Shown: positions 7,138-16,621, numbered from the stretch's first letter. The stretch: 32,565 bases of DNA from an uncultured Paenibacillus sp. (GCA_927443375.1 CAKMKL010000219.1:1-32565), one strand, 5' to 3'. Translations and numbers: made by a program. Notes: generated by a model from the letters alone, not told the origin.

Positions 7138-8535
7138 TTAGCGAAGCTGCGAATTGTGCAATTTCTCTGACTCCCGGCGGCGCCAGCTCATGAACACCAA
7201 AGACAATGCGATTACCGTGAGGATCACCCCAAGTACCTGTAAGCCTCCGCTGCTGAACCTATCCCCCATAACGACGCTTATTAACAATGAGGAGAGTATC
7301 GTTCCCAGGTACCTGGATGTATTAAAGACTCCTGAAGCTACACCAATAATCTCTTTAGGAGAGCTTTTGAACAAGGCAGCCTGTAAGCCAACACCGTTCA
7401 GACCGTTGCTGATGCCGAATGCAGCCAGTGCAATACATACGCTGCTAACCGGTGAATCTCCGTCCAATGTCACGAGCCACACTGAGCCGAAGGTCATAAG
7501 TATTGCGGATACAAGTAAAGCTGGCACTGGACCAGATTTATCAATCCATCGTCCAGCAAATGGAGCAGTCACAAGGGAGCATAAGCCTAAGCTCAGCATG
7601 AGAATTCCCGTATGGAACTCACTGACCCCCCGCACCATTTGCAAATAGGATGGCAGACCGAAAAAGAGGGCATAAAACAGCACATTAACAAGCAGGTACT
7701 CCACATTAACCCGCATCATCTCAGGATATTTGGCGAAGGTGCGTAACGGAATGAAGGGTGACTCCGCTTTTAGCTCATGTCTGACGAAAGCCGTTAGAAA
7801 TGCTAGCCCGATTCCCCCTAAAATAACATGTAAGAATGTAATTTCTCCAGATGATTTAGCTGATAATAGTCCAATGAGCAAGGATACAAGGCCTACGGTA
7901 AAAAGCAGAATCCCCGGCAGATCAATCCATACAAACCACTTATGAACGGACATATCCTTAGCGGTGGTTCCTGGCGGGTTGTCCTTTGGTATTGTTCTCC
8001 AGGCAAGCACGAAGCTAGCCGCCACAAACGGAATGTTTACGAAAAAGATCGCCCTCCAATCCCACCAATGAATTAAAGTCCCGCCAATAAAGGGGCCGAT
8101 TGCGGCTGCACCTGACAGAAATATCGACATTACGGACAGCGCGGTTCCCTGTTTCTCTGTGATATGAATCCTGATGATAGCCATTCCAACAGCAACCATC
8201 ATACTTGTTCCGACCGATTGTACAATACGGAATACAATAAGCCAGCCGAAGCTTGGTGATAGCGGAGCCAGTAGTGAGGCTGCGAATGCTACAACAAGAC
8301 CGGCAAGAAAGATTGTTCTGCGTCCAAAAATATCACTGGCCTTTCCCATCACCGGCTGTGCAACAGCGCTGGCAATGTAAAATGAAAAAATAACCCAGGA
8401 CACTTCAGTATAGTTAAGCTCGTATACGTCCTGAAGTCTGGCTATTGCAACGGAAATCATTGAAGAATTTAACGGATTTAAGAGTACTCCTAATCCCACG
8501 GAAATCAATAACCACCTGCTTCGGGCATTCATCAT
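7138..8535 (-). CDS. MFS drug transporter, DHA2 (EmrB/QacA-like) family
   Basis: A 465-residue inner-membrane proton-driven exporter with about 14 predicted transmembrane segments. Visible signatures: the N-terminal LNPLNSSMISVAIARLQ, motif A GKASDIFGRRTIFLAGLVV in the loop after TM2, and a motif-C-like SGAAAIGPFIGGTLIHWWDWR followed by FFVNIPF, typical of DHA2 drug:H+ antiporters. The C terminus is a short basic tail. It is divergent from a LysR gene with a shared intergenic region of about 115 bp, the classic arrangement for a regulator and its target. The substrate is unknown. The alternative start is the adjacent ATG one codon on. Confidence 0.93.
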   Translation of the reverse strand: MMNARSRWLLISVGLGVLLNPLNSSMISVAIARLQDVYELNYTEVSWVIFSFYIASAVAQPVMGKASDIFGRRTIFLAGLVVAFAASLLAPLSPSFGWLIVFRIVQSVGTSMMVAVGMAIIRIHITEKQGTALSVMSIFLSGAAAIGPFIGGTLIHWWDWRAIFFVNIPFVAASFVLAWRTIPKDNPPGTTAKDMSVHKWFVWIDLPGILLFTVGLVSLLIGLLSAKSSGEITFLHVILGGIGLAFLTAFVRHELKAESPFIPLRTFAKYPEMMRVNVEYLLVNVLFYALFFGLPSYLQMVRGVSEFHTGILMLSLGLCSLVTAPFAGRWIDKSGPVPALLVSAILMTFGSVWLVTLDGDSPVSSVCIALAAFGISNGLNGVGLQAALFKSSPKEIIGVASGVFNTSRYLGTILSSLLISVVMGDRFSSGGLQVLGVILTVIALSLVFMSWRRRESEKLHNSQLR

Positions 8536-8577
8536 TGTTGCCCTCCCTCTAAATTGTGTTAAAGTAAGCGTACTTGA

Positions 8578-8633
8578 ATTCCTTTATTTATTCCAACGCA
8601 TTTCATGGTATGATTTCATAGACTCAAAGGAAT
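8578..8633 (+). promoter_or_regulatory. Divergent control region of the MFS and LysR genes
   Basis: The region holds a -10-like TATGAT (8609-8614) for the LysR gene with only a weak -35. The pair ATTCCTTT (8578-8585) and AAAGGAAT (8626-8633) is a perfect 8-bp inverted repeat flanking that promoter, spaced 40 bp. TATTCCAACGCATTTC in between could be a LysR-type T-N11-A site. Binding is not shown. Confidence 0.35.
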
Positions 8634-8649
8634 GAATGGAGGATACGCA

Positions 8650-9537
8650 ATGGAACTTCTTCAGCTGCAATATTTTCTTACGGTTGCCCGGTTAGAGCAT
8701 ATGACCGAAGCTGCACGAAGTCTGCATGTTACCCAATCCTCGCTCAGCAAAACGATCGGTCGTCTGGAAGAGGATCTGGGAGTTCCTTTATTTGACCGCA
8801 GCGGCAGGAGTCTGCGGTTAAATGAATTCGGCATCAGCTTCCTCCGCCGCGCAGAAAGAGCTTTGTTTGAACTCGAGCAGGGGAAGCAGGAGCTCAGAGA
8901 TCTGTCCAGCAAGGAACAAAGCACACTCGAATTGGCAGTGACTGCGGCAAGTACATTGCCAAATATCCTGAGAGCTTTCCGTAAAAAGCAGCCTAACATC
9001 CACTTTCATGTGCAAATGCTAACTACCAAGGAAATGGTCGACCGGTTACTTAGAGGAGAAGTTGACTTCTGTTTGTCCTCACCGTCTATAGAAGACGAAG
9101 ACATTGAGAGCACCATTGTGTTCAACGATCCGATCCTTGTTGCTGTGCCTAAAGGTCATCATCTAGCAGAACGGGTTAGTGTGACCTTGGCAGAATTAAG
9201 GGATGAATGGTTTGTTGGTGTAAAGAGAGGGTACGGTACCCGTGATCTGACGGACGCTGTATGCAAGTCATCAGGCTTTATTCTAAACTATGTGTATGAA
9301 GGGGATGAACCTTCGAGATTAGTCTCACTGGTGGAAGCGGAGGTTGGTATTGCCTTCATTCCCGGTACAGCGAGGGATTCACGGGCTTCTCTCAGATATC
9401 TCCAAATAGAGGATCCGGGAATGGTGCGGGAGATCGCATTATTATGGCATAAAAGCCGGTATATTTCCCGGGCAGCCCACGATTTCCGCGGGGTTGTTTT
9501 GGACTATTTCGCGGGGTTATCCGAAGTTGTAAAATGA
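8650..9537 (+). CDS. LysR family transcriptional regulator
   Basis: A 295-residue LTTR. The N-terminal winged helix-turn-helix covers residues 1-60 (ELLQLQYFLTVARLEHMTEAA, then VTQSSLSKTIGRLEEDLGVPLFDR). A substrate-binding-like effector domain covers about 90-290. The start at 8650 was chosen because GGAGG lies six bases upstream; an ATG at 8632 in frame has no ribosome site. It is divergent from the DHA2 transporter and 12 bp before a GNAT gene, so it may be co-transcribed with the latter. It probably controls the transporter; the effector is unknown. Confidence 0.93.
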   Translation: MELLQLQYFLTVARLEHMTEAARSLHVTQSSLSKTIGRLEEDLGVPLFDRSGRSLRLNEFGISFLRRAERALFELEQGKQELRDLSSKEQSTLELAVTAASTLPNILRAFRKKQPNIHFHVQMLTTKEMVDRLLRGEVDFCLSSPSIEDEDIESTIVFNDPILVAVPKGHHLAERVSVTLAELRDEWFVGVKRGYGTRDLTDAVCKSSGFILNYVYEGDEPSRLVSLVEAEVGIAFIPGTARDSRASLRYLQIEDPGMVREIALLWHKSRYISRAAHDFRGVVLDYFAGLSEVVK

Positions 9538-9549
9538 ACAGAGGCGGAG

Positions 9550-10137
9550 ATGATGATATTGCCAGAACAGCGAGTATATGTCCGGTTCCCGGAGGAAAAG
9601 GATGCCGGAGAATTGACAGCATTGTACAAGCGTAACCGGGAGTTTTTCGAACAATTCTCGCCAAGCGTCCCGGAGGAATTTTATACAGAAGAGCACCAGC
9701 TGCAGGCGATAATAAAAGGCAGGGCGGATCGGGTAGACGACCGGAGATACGATTTTGTGATCTGCCTTATAGAGGATGACCGGATTATTGGTACTGTTGG
9801 GCTATCCTTTGTGGTACGGAGTGCGCTCCAGAGCTGCATGATCGGATACAGCCTGGATCAAGCCTATAACGGAAAAGGGTATATGACGGAAGCTGTGAAA
9901 CAGGTCGTGCGTTATGCCTTCGAGGAGCTGAAATTCCACCGGATTAGCGGAGAAGCGTCGCCCCAGAATGCTGGTTCAATCCGGGTGCTTGAGAATGCGG
10001 GCTTCCACAAAGAAGGTATCGCCCGTAGCAATGTGAAGATCAACGGAGTCTGGAAGGATCATCAGGTTCTCGCTATTATTAATCCTGCCGACCTCCTCAA
10101 GGAGGATGCTTCGAGTAGGGGGATGTTTGGTTATTAA
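9550..10137 (+). CDS. GNAT family N-acetyltransferase (RimJ/RimL type)
   Basis: A 195-residue acetyl-CoA-dependent acetyltransferase of the RimJ/RimL/YjcK-type branch. It starts with VYVRFPEEKDAGEL, has the central strand IIGTVGLSFV, the acetyl-CoA loop region YNGKGYMTEAVKQVVRYAFEEL and the conserved end ASPQNAGSIRVLENAGFHKEGIARSN. Substrates of such proteins include ribosomal protein N termini, but many members have other targets. It begins 12 bp after the LysR gene with GAGGCGGAG upstream. Confidence 0.9.
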   Translation: MMILPEQRVYVRFPEEKDAGELTALYKRNREFFEQFSPSVPEEFYTEEHQLQAIIKGRADRVDDRRYDFVICLIEDDRIIGTVGLSFVVRSALQSCMIGYSLDQAYNGKGYMTEAVKQVVRYAFEELKFHRISGEASPQNAGSIRVLENAGFHKEGIARSNVKINGVWKDHQVLAIINPADLLKEDASSRGMFGY

Positions 10138-10192
10138 ATAGCAACTGTACAAACTATACGCAGCAAATGCATCTGAAAGGGGCTGGAACGAT

Positions 10193-11635
10193 TTGGAATG
10201 GGGGAGCCTCTTCACACTTAGTCTATCTCTTGTAACCATACTCAATATTATTTTGGCTGCAATTGTTGTCTTTATTGAACGTAGAGATATCGGGTCCACA
10301 TGGGCTTGGCTAATGGTCTTGTTTTTTATCCCCGTGGTCGGATTTCTGTTTTACATTTTCTTCGGCAGACAGCTTAAGCAGAGAAATTTCTACAACCTAA
10401 CCGCTGAAGAGCGGATGTACCTTCAATCGGCTATCGATGAACAGCTGATGAATGTAGATTATCAAGGGGGACTTACAGCCAAGTATGCCGATCTGCTGAA
10501 AATGAACCTTCTATCCTCCAACGCAATTATCACCTCCGACAACGAAATTGAGATATTTAATGACGGGCGGGAGAAATTTAATTCGTTGTTCGAGGATATC
10601 CGCAATGCAACCCAAGAAATCAACGTGCAGTATTATATCATTCAGCCTGATGAATTAGGGACCAGGCTACGGGATGAGCTGACATTGAAGGCGAAGGAAG
10701 GCGTCCAGGTACGCGTTCTTTATGATGAGATCGGCTCCAAGCGGATATCACGTTCCTTCTTCAAGGAGTTAATCGAATATGGAGGGACCGTGGAAGTATT
10801 CTTCCCGTCGCTGTTCCGGCTGATTAATTTTCGGATTAATAACCGCAATCACAGAAAGCTGTGTATTATTGACGGAGAGATTGCCTACATCGGCGGATTT
10901 AATGTCGGGGATGAGTACCTCGGTCTCGACAAAAAAATGGGCTATTGGCGGGACACTCATTTCCGGATCAAGGGAGGATCTGTCGATCAGATTCAAGGCC
11001 GGTTTTTCCTGGACTGGAACAAGGCTGCGAATCGCAGTGAAAAGCACCCGGAGCAGTTACCTTTTCGTACAGAAAGACATACTGGTGAAAGTGTGGTCCA
11101 GATCATCTCCAGCGGCCCCAATTCCCAGACAGAGCATCTGAAGAATATGTATCTGAAATTAATCGCCTCTGCCAAAAAAAGTATCTACATTCAAACGCCT
11201 TATTTCGTCCCGGATGCCAGCTTTATGGATGCCTGCAAAATCGCACTGATGTCCGGAGTGGATGTACGTATTATGATACCCAACAAGCCGGACCATATGT
11301 TTGTCTATTCGGCAACCCTGGCGCATGCCGGTGAACTGCTGCCCTATGGCGTCAAAATCCTGCAATACGAAAAGGGATTCATGCATGCGAAGACGATTGT
11401 AGTGGATCAGGAGATCGCATCTGTCGGTACAGCGAATATTGATACCCGCAGCTTCCGGCTGAACTTTGAGGTGAATGCGCTGGTCTGTGACGAGGTCATT
11501 GCCAGTCAGCTGCATGACTTATTCTTAGAAGATAGTGCTGAGTGCTCGGAGTTAACACTCGAGAGATACGAGGTACGGCCGAAGCTGGCTAAATTCAAAG
11601 AAGCTGTAGCAAGGTTGTTGTCACCTATTCTGTAA
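10193..11635 (+). CDS. cls: Cardiolipin synthase
   Basis: A 480-residue membrane enzyme that condenses two phosphatidylglycerols to cardiolipin and glycerol. Two N-terminal transmembrane segments (about residues 7-27 and 35-58) are followed by two phospholipase D HxKx4D motifs: H220/K222/D227 in NHRKLCIIDGE and H398/K400/D405 in MHAKTIVVDQE. Each is followed by the typical GGFN and GTANID segments. Length is normal for bacterial Cls. The TTG start has GAAAGGGG upstream. B. subtilis has several paralogues (clsA, ywjE, ywiE), and which one this matches is not decided. Confidence 0.95.
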   Translation: MEWGSLFTLSLSLVTILNIILAAIVVFIERRDIGSTWAWLMVLFFIPVVGFLFYIFFGRQLKQRNFYNLTAEERMYLQSAIDEQLMNVDYQGGLTAKYADLLKMNLLSSNAIITSDNEIEIFNDGREKFNSLFEDIRNATQEINVQYYIIQPDELGTRLRDELTLKAKEGVQVRVLYDEIGSKRISRSFFKELIEYGGTVEVFFPSLFRLINFRINNRNHRKLCIIDGEIAYIGGFNVGDEYLGLDKKMGYWRDTHFRIKGGSVDQIQGRFFLDWNKAANRSEKHPEQLPFRTERHTGESVVQIISSGPNSQTEHLKNMYLKLIASAKKSIYIQTPYFVPDASFMDACKIALMSGVDVRIMIPNKPDHMFVYSATLAHAGELLPYGVKILQYEKGFMHAKTIVVDQEIASVGTANIDTRSFRLNFEVNALVCDEVIASQLHDLFLEDSAECSELTLERYEVRPKLAKFKEAVARLLSPIL

Positions 11636-11728
11636 AAAACTACGATCACTACTCCGAAATGCATAAAACCACTTCCATATTGGTATCCTATAGAGGTAAA
11701 TTATGCCTTGAAGGAGATGTGCTTACCA

Positions 11729-11899
11729 ATGGATAAACAGTCAAAACAAACAACGGATCCCAAAGCAATGCCGGCTAAAAAAGTGAATCCTGCGATCTCC
11801 TCCGGTAAAAATGAACCCGAGTTTGCGGAGGAGCTTACCCGCAGCGATATCGAGTCCGCATTTAAAAATCCGATCACCGGTGAGGAACGAATGTATTAA
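11729..11899 (+). CDS. Small hypothetical protein (56 residues)
   Basis: A short, charged, probably disordered protein: lysine-rich N half (MDKQSKQ, MPAKKVNP) and acidic C half (NEPEFAEELTRSDIESAF) ending KNPITGEERMY. AAGGAG lies about 12 bases before ATG 11729; a TTG at 11708 in frame would extend it by seven residues. It sits between cls and the bidirectional terminator, likely on its own or in the cls transcript. Family not recognised; coding status is moderately certain. Confidence 0.55.
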   Translation: MDKQSKQTTDPKAMPAKKVNPAISSGKNEPEFAEELTRSDIESAFKNPITGEERMY

Positions 11900-11904
11900 A
11901 AGTC

Positions 11905-11958
11905 AAAAAAAAGCTGCAGCTCAGGACGGCTTAACAAGTCCTGGACTGCAGCTGTTTG
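11905..11958. terminator. Bidirectional terminator between the small ORF and nrdF
   Basis: Outer arms AGCTGCAG (11912-11919) and CTGCAGCT (11946-11953) with inner AGGAC / GTCCT. There are eight A on the left (T run for the minus strand) and GTTTGTTTT on the right. Confidence 0.85.
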
Positions 11959-11960
11959 TT

Positions 11961-12920
11961 TTAAAACTGGAAATCTTCATCCTTCAGCGGCTCCACGTTC
12001 AGTGCACGGATATATCCGTTACCTTTCTTCGAGAAGAAGTCATGCTGCTTCGTGTGGGTACTGATGCCGTTCTGGACAATCGGATTGATCTCTTCCTCAT
12101 CGAACAGCGGATCCTGGCCGAGATTCATCATTGCTTTGTTCGCATTGTAACGTAGGAACGTCTTAACCTCGTCCACCAGTCCGATAGGAGCATACACCTG
12201 CTCCGTATAACGTTCTTCATTCTCATGCAATAGGCGGAGCAGGCCTACAAGTGTCTGGTGCAGGTCACGCTGCTCGTCTTCCTCAAGACCGTCAAAAATC
12301 TCCTGCGCCAGTACACCGACGTACACCCCGTGAATGCTCTCATCGCGCAGAATCAGATCGATAATCTCACCGCTGCAGGTCATTTTGCCCTGGCCGGCCA
12401 GATACAGCGGGTAGAAAAAGCCGCTGTAGAACAAGTAGCTCTCCAGCAGCACGGAGGCTGCCATAGCGAGGTACAAGTCTTTAGGAGAATCAATGTTTTT
12501 ATAATACTGAGAGATAGTCTCCGCCTTGAACTGCAGATGCGGATTCTCTTCCACCCAGCGGAATACCCCGTCAATTTCTTCCGTAGAAGCGAGGGTAGTA
12601 AAAATACTGCTGTATGACTTGGCATGAATCTGTTCCATCATGCCCATGAAGCCCAGCACAGCCTTACGCTGCAGGCCATCAACATGCTCCATAATCTGCG
12701 GCATGCCGACTCCGCCCTGAATCGTATCGAGCAGCGTCAGGCCGCCGAGTACCTTCATATAAGAGTCCTTTTCCTGCTCACTGAGCGTGAGCCAAGACAT
12801 TTTATCATCGGATAGGGGGATTTCATCATCCGTCCAGAATTGCATAATGTTTTGGTTCCAGAACATCAAAGAGAAATCGTCGTCAGGACGGTTCCAGTTA
12901 ACAGCTTGGATAGCGCTCAT
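11961..12920 (-). CDS. nrdF: Class Ib ribonucleotide reductase beta subunit NrdF
   Basis: A 319-residue dimetal (Mn or Fe) subunit that generates the tyrosyl radical used by NrdE to reduce ribonucleotides. The start begins [17 protein letters not shown]. Helices carry the metal ligands in [14 protein letters not shown] (Glu, His and the radical Tyr) and in [12 protein letters not shown] (second Glu/His pair). The start at 12920 is chosen because AAGGAGA precedes it; an upstream extension of 23 residues in frame has no family likeness. It is last in nrdIEF, 40 bp after nrdE, with a strong terminator behind. Confidence 0.96.
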   Translation of the reverse strand: MSAIQAVNWNRPDDDFSLMFWNQNIMQFWTDDEIPLSDDKMSWLTLSEQEKDSYMKVLGGLTLLDTIQGGVGMPQIMEHVDGLQRKAVLGFMGMMEQIHAKSYSSIFTTLASTEEIDGVFRWVEENPHLQFKAETISQYYKNIDSPKDLYLAMAASVLLESYLFYSGFFYPLYLAGQGKMTCSGEIIDLILRDESIHGVYVGVLAQEIFDGLEEDEQRDLHQTLVGLLRLLHENEERYTEQVYAPIGLVDEVKTFLRYNANKAMMNLGQDPLFDEEEINPIVQNGISTHTKQHDFFSKKGNGYIRALNVEPLKDEDFQF

Positions 12921-12960
12921 AATCTTGCAATCTCCTTTTCTGCGACCAGAGCCTTCCTTG

Positions 12961-15045
12961 TTAGATCGAGCAGGTGAGGCATTCCTCAACGGACAGCTTT
13001 TTGGTCCGGGTGTAATACAGCGACTTCAGGCCTTTATGGGCAGCGTACAGGTAAGAGCGGGCCAGCTCCCGTGTAGATACATCGCTGTTAACATGCAGAA
13101 CCGTCGAGATACCCTGATCAATGTGAGGCTGAATCTCCGCGATCAGATCAATCAACTTGAACTGGTCCATCTGGTAAGCAGATTTATAGAAGAACACATT
13201 ATCCGGCCGCAGGTAGGGCATCGGATAGTACGTAGTTGAATTGGCATAAGTCCGTGTTTCGATCTGCTCCACAATCGGCATCACGCTGGAAGTGGCATTC
13301 TGAATGTAGGAAATGCTCGCTGTCGGTGCAATCGCTAACCGGTAAGCGTGGTAGAGGCCGTTTGCCTTTACCTTATCCCGCAGTTGTTCCCAATCAGCAG
13401 GCGTAGGGATATACATATCCCCGAACAGCTCTTGCACTCTTGGGGTAACCGGACGGTAATCCGTGGTCAGATAACGTTCGAAATAAACTCCGGTAGCATA
13501 GTCGGATGCCTCGAAGCCATGGAATGAGCGGCCAGTTGCGGCAGCAATTTCCATACTCTTTTCCAGTGAATGATAGTTCATGGTCATGAAGAAGGTCCGG
13601 GCAAAATCACGGGCCTGTTCGCTCTCATAGGCGATATTGTTCTTAGCCAGATAACCGTGGAGATTCATGACGCCAAGGCCGACAGAGTGCATTTCCTTGT
13701 TTGCTTTGGCTACGCCAGGGGCGTTGGAGACGCTGGTCATATCGCTGACGGCGGTGAGGGCGATCATACCTTCATGCACAGATTCACGGATTTTGCCATG
13801 CTCCATAACATTCACAATATTAAGGGAAGCCAGATTGCAGCTTACATCACGGCGGATGGTATCCTCTTGCCCGTAATCGTTAATCTCCGAGGTTTCCTGC
13901 AGCTGGAAGATTTCCGTACAGAGGTTGGACATCTTGATCTGGCCGACATTTTTCAGGGCATGCGCTTCATTGGCGTTGCTCTTGTTCATAATATACGGAT
14001 AGCCGGATTCCAGCTGGATCATGGCGATTTTGGTCAGCATATCCCGTGCATTCATTGCCTTCTTCTTCTTCACACGCGGATCGGCCAGCAGCTTATCATA
14101 CATCTCATCCAAATCCATATCATCCAGGTGTGTGCCATAAGCCTTGTACACTGTGTATGGAGCAAAGACATGCAGCGGTTCATTATCCTTAGCCAGCTGG
14201 TAGAAGCGGTTCGGAATGATCAGTCCGATGGAGAGGGTTTTGAGTCTTGTTTTCTCGTCGGCGTTAATTTTCTTGCTGTCGAGGAATTCCAGGACGTCCC
14301 AGCCAAAGATATTGTAGTAGGCTGCTCCGGAGCCTTTACGCTGACCCATCTGATCGGCATAAGAGAAGCCGTCCTCCATCAGCTTGAGCACCGGCATAAT
14401 GCCCTTAGCCGCATCCTCGACACCCTTGATCGTCTCCCCGCGCGAGCGGAGCTTGGACAGGTTAACGGCTACACCACCGCCGATTTTGGATAGCTGCATG
14501 CAGGTATTCAGTACATAGTTAATGGAATTAAGCGAATCATCCATCTCGATCAGGAAGCAGGAGACAAGCTCGCCGCGCCGGCTTTTACCGGCATTCAGGA
14601 AGGTGGGAGTTGCCGGCTGCAGACGCTGTTCCATCATTGAGCGGGCAAGTGTACCGGCGGTCTCAACATTGCCGCGTCCCAGATGAAGCGCGACTGCCGC
14701 CACACGGTCCGGATAATGCTCCAGATATTGTTTGCGGTCATTGCTTTTTACAGCGTAGTCCGTATAGAACTTCGAAGCTGCCATATAAGAGGGGAAGGTA
14801 AAGTTGTAGCTATGGGTAATCCCGTAGACTTCCTCAATTTCAGCCAAGCTGTACTGCGCGTAAAAATTCTCGTAGAAATCCTGTTCAATCATATAATCAA
14901 CCTTGGCTTTGGTATCTGCAAATACCAGGCTCCGCCGCTCCACGTCCCTCATGAATTCGGCTACCGCCTCAAGGTCTTTATTCAATTGAAAGAAGCCGCT
15001 CTCGTCCCGCTTCATCAACATGTTGTTCAGTTCAATATGCCGCAA
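12961..15045 (-). CDS. nrdE: Class Ib ribonucleotide reductase alpha subunit NrdE
   Basis: A 694-residue catalytic subunit converting ribonucleoside diphosphates to deoxy forms. Active-site residues are visible: redox cysteines C163 ([11 protein letters not shown]) and C403 (VSCNLASLN), the thiyl-radical cysteine C376 with N374 and E378 (SNLCTEIF), and the C-terminal electron-relay pair C689/C692 (EECLTCSI). Length is normal, and the N-terminal ATP-cone of class Ia is absent, as expected for Ib. It overlaps nrdI by 14 bp, with its ribosome site AGGAGGTGA lying in the end of nrdI. Confidence 0.97.
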   Translation of the reverse strand: MRHIELNNMLMKRDESGFFQLNKDLEAVAEFMRDVERRSLVFADTKAKVDYMIEQDFYENFYAQYSLAEIEEVYGITHSYNFTFPSYMAASKFYTDYAVKSNDRKQYLEHYPDRVAAVALHLGRGNVETAGTLARSMMEQRLQPATPTFLNAGKSRRGELVSCFLIEMDDSLNSINYVLNTCMQLSKIGGGVAVNLSKLRSRGETIKGVEDAAKGIMPVLKLMEDGFSYADQMGQRKGSGAAYYNIFGWDVLEFLDSKKINADEKTRLKTLSIGLIIPNRFYQLAKDNEPLHVFAPYTVYKAYGTHLDDMDLDEMYDKLLADPRVKKKKAMNARDMLTKIAMIQLESGYPYIMNKSNANEAHALKNVGQIKMSNLCTEIFQLQETSEINDYGQEDTIRRDVSCNLASLNIVNVMEHGKIRESVHEGMIALTAVSDMTSVSNAPGVAKANKEMHSVGLGVMNLHGYLAKNNIAYESEQARDFARTFFMTMNYHSLEKSMEIAAATGRSFHGFEASDYATGVYFERYLTTDYRPVTPRVQELFGDMYIPTPADWEQLRDKVKANGLYHAYRLAIAPTASISYIQNATSSVMPIVEQIETRTYANSTTYYPMPYLRPDNVFFYKSAYQMDQFKLIDLIAEIQPHIDQGISTVLHVNSDVSTRELARSYLYAAHKGLKSLYYTRTKKLSVEECLTCSI

Positions 15046-15391
15046 CCCGGCTCACCTCCTGTTTAATCCGCTGCACATCGCCAAATGTGCCGGATAATTC
15101 AAATTTCCCTATGACTGGCACATTGTACCGGTCTGCAATCAAATCCGCGCTATGGGCGAACAGCTCGCCCCAGTTCTTATTGCCGCTGGCAGCGATACCC
15201 TTCAGATTGCTGTAATTGTTTCTCAAAAAAGCGGACACCTTCTCTGGAATCTGTCCAAAGCCGGTGGTATATGTAATTAGTATATAAGGCTCGTCTATAG
15301 TCATATGCTCCTCGATCTGCACAGCCGGCAGCTTAAGCTTGCTGATGAAGCGTTTGACGTTTCCCGTTTTTGAATCGTATGCGACCAGCAT
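15032..15391 (-). CDS. nrdI: Flavodoxin-like protein NrdI
   Basis: A 119-residue FMN protein that supplies oxidant for assembling the manganese-tyrosyl cofactor of NrdF. The start MLVAYDSKTGNVKRF contains the phosphate loop (SKTGNV), followed by ILITYTTGFGQIP and GIAASGNKNWGELF, all typical of NrdI. It is first in the operon; AGGAGG lies 11 bases before the ATG. Presence of nrdI supports manganese-dependent class Ib reductase. Confidence 0.96.
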   Translation of the reverse strand: MLVAYDSKTGNVKRFISKLKLPAVQIEEHMTIDEPYILITYTTGFGQIPEKVSAFLRNNYSNLKGIAASGNKNWGELFAHSADLIADRYNVPVIGKFELSGTFGDVQRIKQEVSRVAAY

Positions 15392-15479
15392 CGTGTGTCA
15401 GTCCTCCTGTGAATATTGCTGCAAATTTTAATAGGATAGAAACCTGGAACCATTACTAGATGTGCTGAAAATGATTATC

Positions 15480-15533
15480 ACACTATATTTAGTGTGCGTT
15501 TCTTATTTTAATCACTATATGTTGGAAAGTCAA
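15480..15533 (-). promoter_or_regulatory. nrdIEF promoter with two NrdR boxes
   Basis: On the minus strand a -35 TTGACT (15528-15533) and -10 TAAAAT (15505-15510) are spaced by exactly 17 bp. Two NrdR boxes overlap it. Box 1 at 15480-15495 (ACACTATATTTAGTGT, near-perfect palindrome) is downstream of the -10. Box 2 at 15512-15527 (TCACTATATGTTGGAA, weaker outer half) fills the spacer. Box-to-box distance is 32 bp, three helical turns, as known for NrdR pairs. Repression by the ATP/dATP-sensing NrdR is therefore expected. Confidence 0.88.
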
Positions 15534-15539
15534 TATAAG

Positions 15540-15996
15540 TGCTGCAGACATATTACATAAAAATCTCTCTAGTAAGCACTTTGTCAGAGTCTCGGAATCC
15601 GAAAAACACAGGCGGTAAAAGAACTTTTTGCTTCTGAGAAAACTAGAGGATTTGTATAGATTATTTAACCAATTGAGCCAACCGACTGGATTTATATAAG
15701 AATTAAAGAAGTCGGAAAGAAAGCACTTAATGACAGACAAACGCGGAGAATAGTACTTGAACTGAAATACAAAATGATATAACCATATCATGGTTTGATA
15801 GACCATAATATGGTTATTCATAACATATAAAACCTTTTTATTCCATGAATAAACAATACCTTCCAATAAGGTTTTTTGTTGGTTATTATTTTGGTGTGGA
15901 TGGGGGGGATGCCGATACAGTATCAGACGGTAAAATAAACTTTTGAATTGGCATTATAGTCTGACATAGATATTAAAGAATGGAGGAAGAAGAATT
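15540..15996 (+). other. AT-rich intergenic region with possible coding remnant
   Basis: About 450 bp without a supported gene. Reading forward from roughly 15589, the stretch SLGIRKTQAVKELFASEKTRG, two stops, then PTDWIYIRIKEVGKKALND up to a TAA at 15777 looks like charged, decayed coding sequence, but no family is recognisable. A small hairpin ACCTT-CCAAT-AAGGT followed by six T (15858-15877) may be a weak forward terminator. The remaining part holds the leader of the matrixin gene. Confidence 0.4.
15781..15815. repeat. Imperfect inverted repeat (14-bp arms)
   Basis: AACCATATCATGGT and ACCATAATATGGTT pair at 13 of 14 positions around a seven-base loop. There is no T run, so it is not an ordinary terminator. 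It lies in the AT-rich island about 180 bp before the matrixin gene and could be an operator or a relic. Confidence 0.6.
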
Positions 15997-16621
15997 ATGA
16001 AAATTAGAAATTTTAAAAAAACAATAATAGCTTTTATAGTTTTTAGTTGTTTTTTTCTTGGAGTAGGCTCTGCATACGCATACAAATTTAGACATGATGC
16101 AGGTTATAGACCCCATCCTTCCAGTGGTGGAGCAATTGTTGTACGTCCTTATAATGGCTTCGATGCAAATAGTATAGCTGCAATGCAAAATGGAGCTACT
16201 CAGTGGAACGGGGCTGGAGCAGGTGCTTTAATAAATATTGGTAGTACAACTACTAATACCGCCTACCCAAATGATAATGATCTTAATCAAGTCACACGGG
16301 GGGAACGGGGGACAAATGAGTATCTCCAGCAGACACATTATACGACAAACGGTTGGGTTTACGATGGCCTTTGGCCTAGACAAGCTTTGTACGAAGGGGA
16401 TATTGATGTAAATGTTTCGCATCCTTGGTCTAATAATCCTGCCGGTCATCCGGATTTTTTTGATGTAGGAAATAGTTTCACTCATGAACTTGGTCATCTT
16501 CTAGGACTTGATCATTCATCAGTCGCAGGCGCTACTATGATTTCCGGGTCTGCTAAAAGGAACTATATATAAACGCGATTTAGCAGATGATGACAAAAGT
16601 GCTATCGTGGATTTATATTAA
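15997..16621 (+). pseudogene. Secreted matrixin-like metalloprotease, frameshifted near the C terminus
   Basis: The product is an exported zinc protease of the metzincin/matrixin type. It has a signal peptide (MKIRNFKK, hydrophobic core, cleavage near AYA, residue 28) and the zinc motif HELGHLLGLDH at residues 163-173 (ligands H163, H167, H173; base E164), followed by ATM as the Met-turn candidate. As written, translation stops after 191 residues (SAKRNYI). Removing one T at 16570 in the TATATATAAA tract restores NYIKRDLADDDKSAIVDLY ending at 16621, the usual matrixin C terminus (207 residues). So this is a one-base frameshift, a sequencing error, or a slightly shortened enzyme with its catalytic core intact. 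AATGGAGGAAGAAG precedes the ATG. It lies in an AT-richer island with two exported-protein genes. Confidence 0.83.

Noticed and set aside
13570-14493. 307-residue plus-strand open frame
   Set aside because: It lies antisense within nrdE; its length reflects codon bias of nrdE.
15781-15815. Inverted repeat as terminator
   Set aside because: AT-rich stem without a T run on either strand.
15489-15866. 125-residue minus-strand open frame behind nrdI
   Set aside because: It runs through the nrd promoter and NrdR boxes, has odd composition (many Phe, Tyr, Ser, Cys) and no family likeness.
16560-16575. Programmed frameshift in the matrixin gene
   Set aside because: No typical slippery heptamer plus stimulatory structure; a simple TA-repeat indel is enough. 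It stays open until reads are checked.
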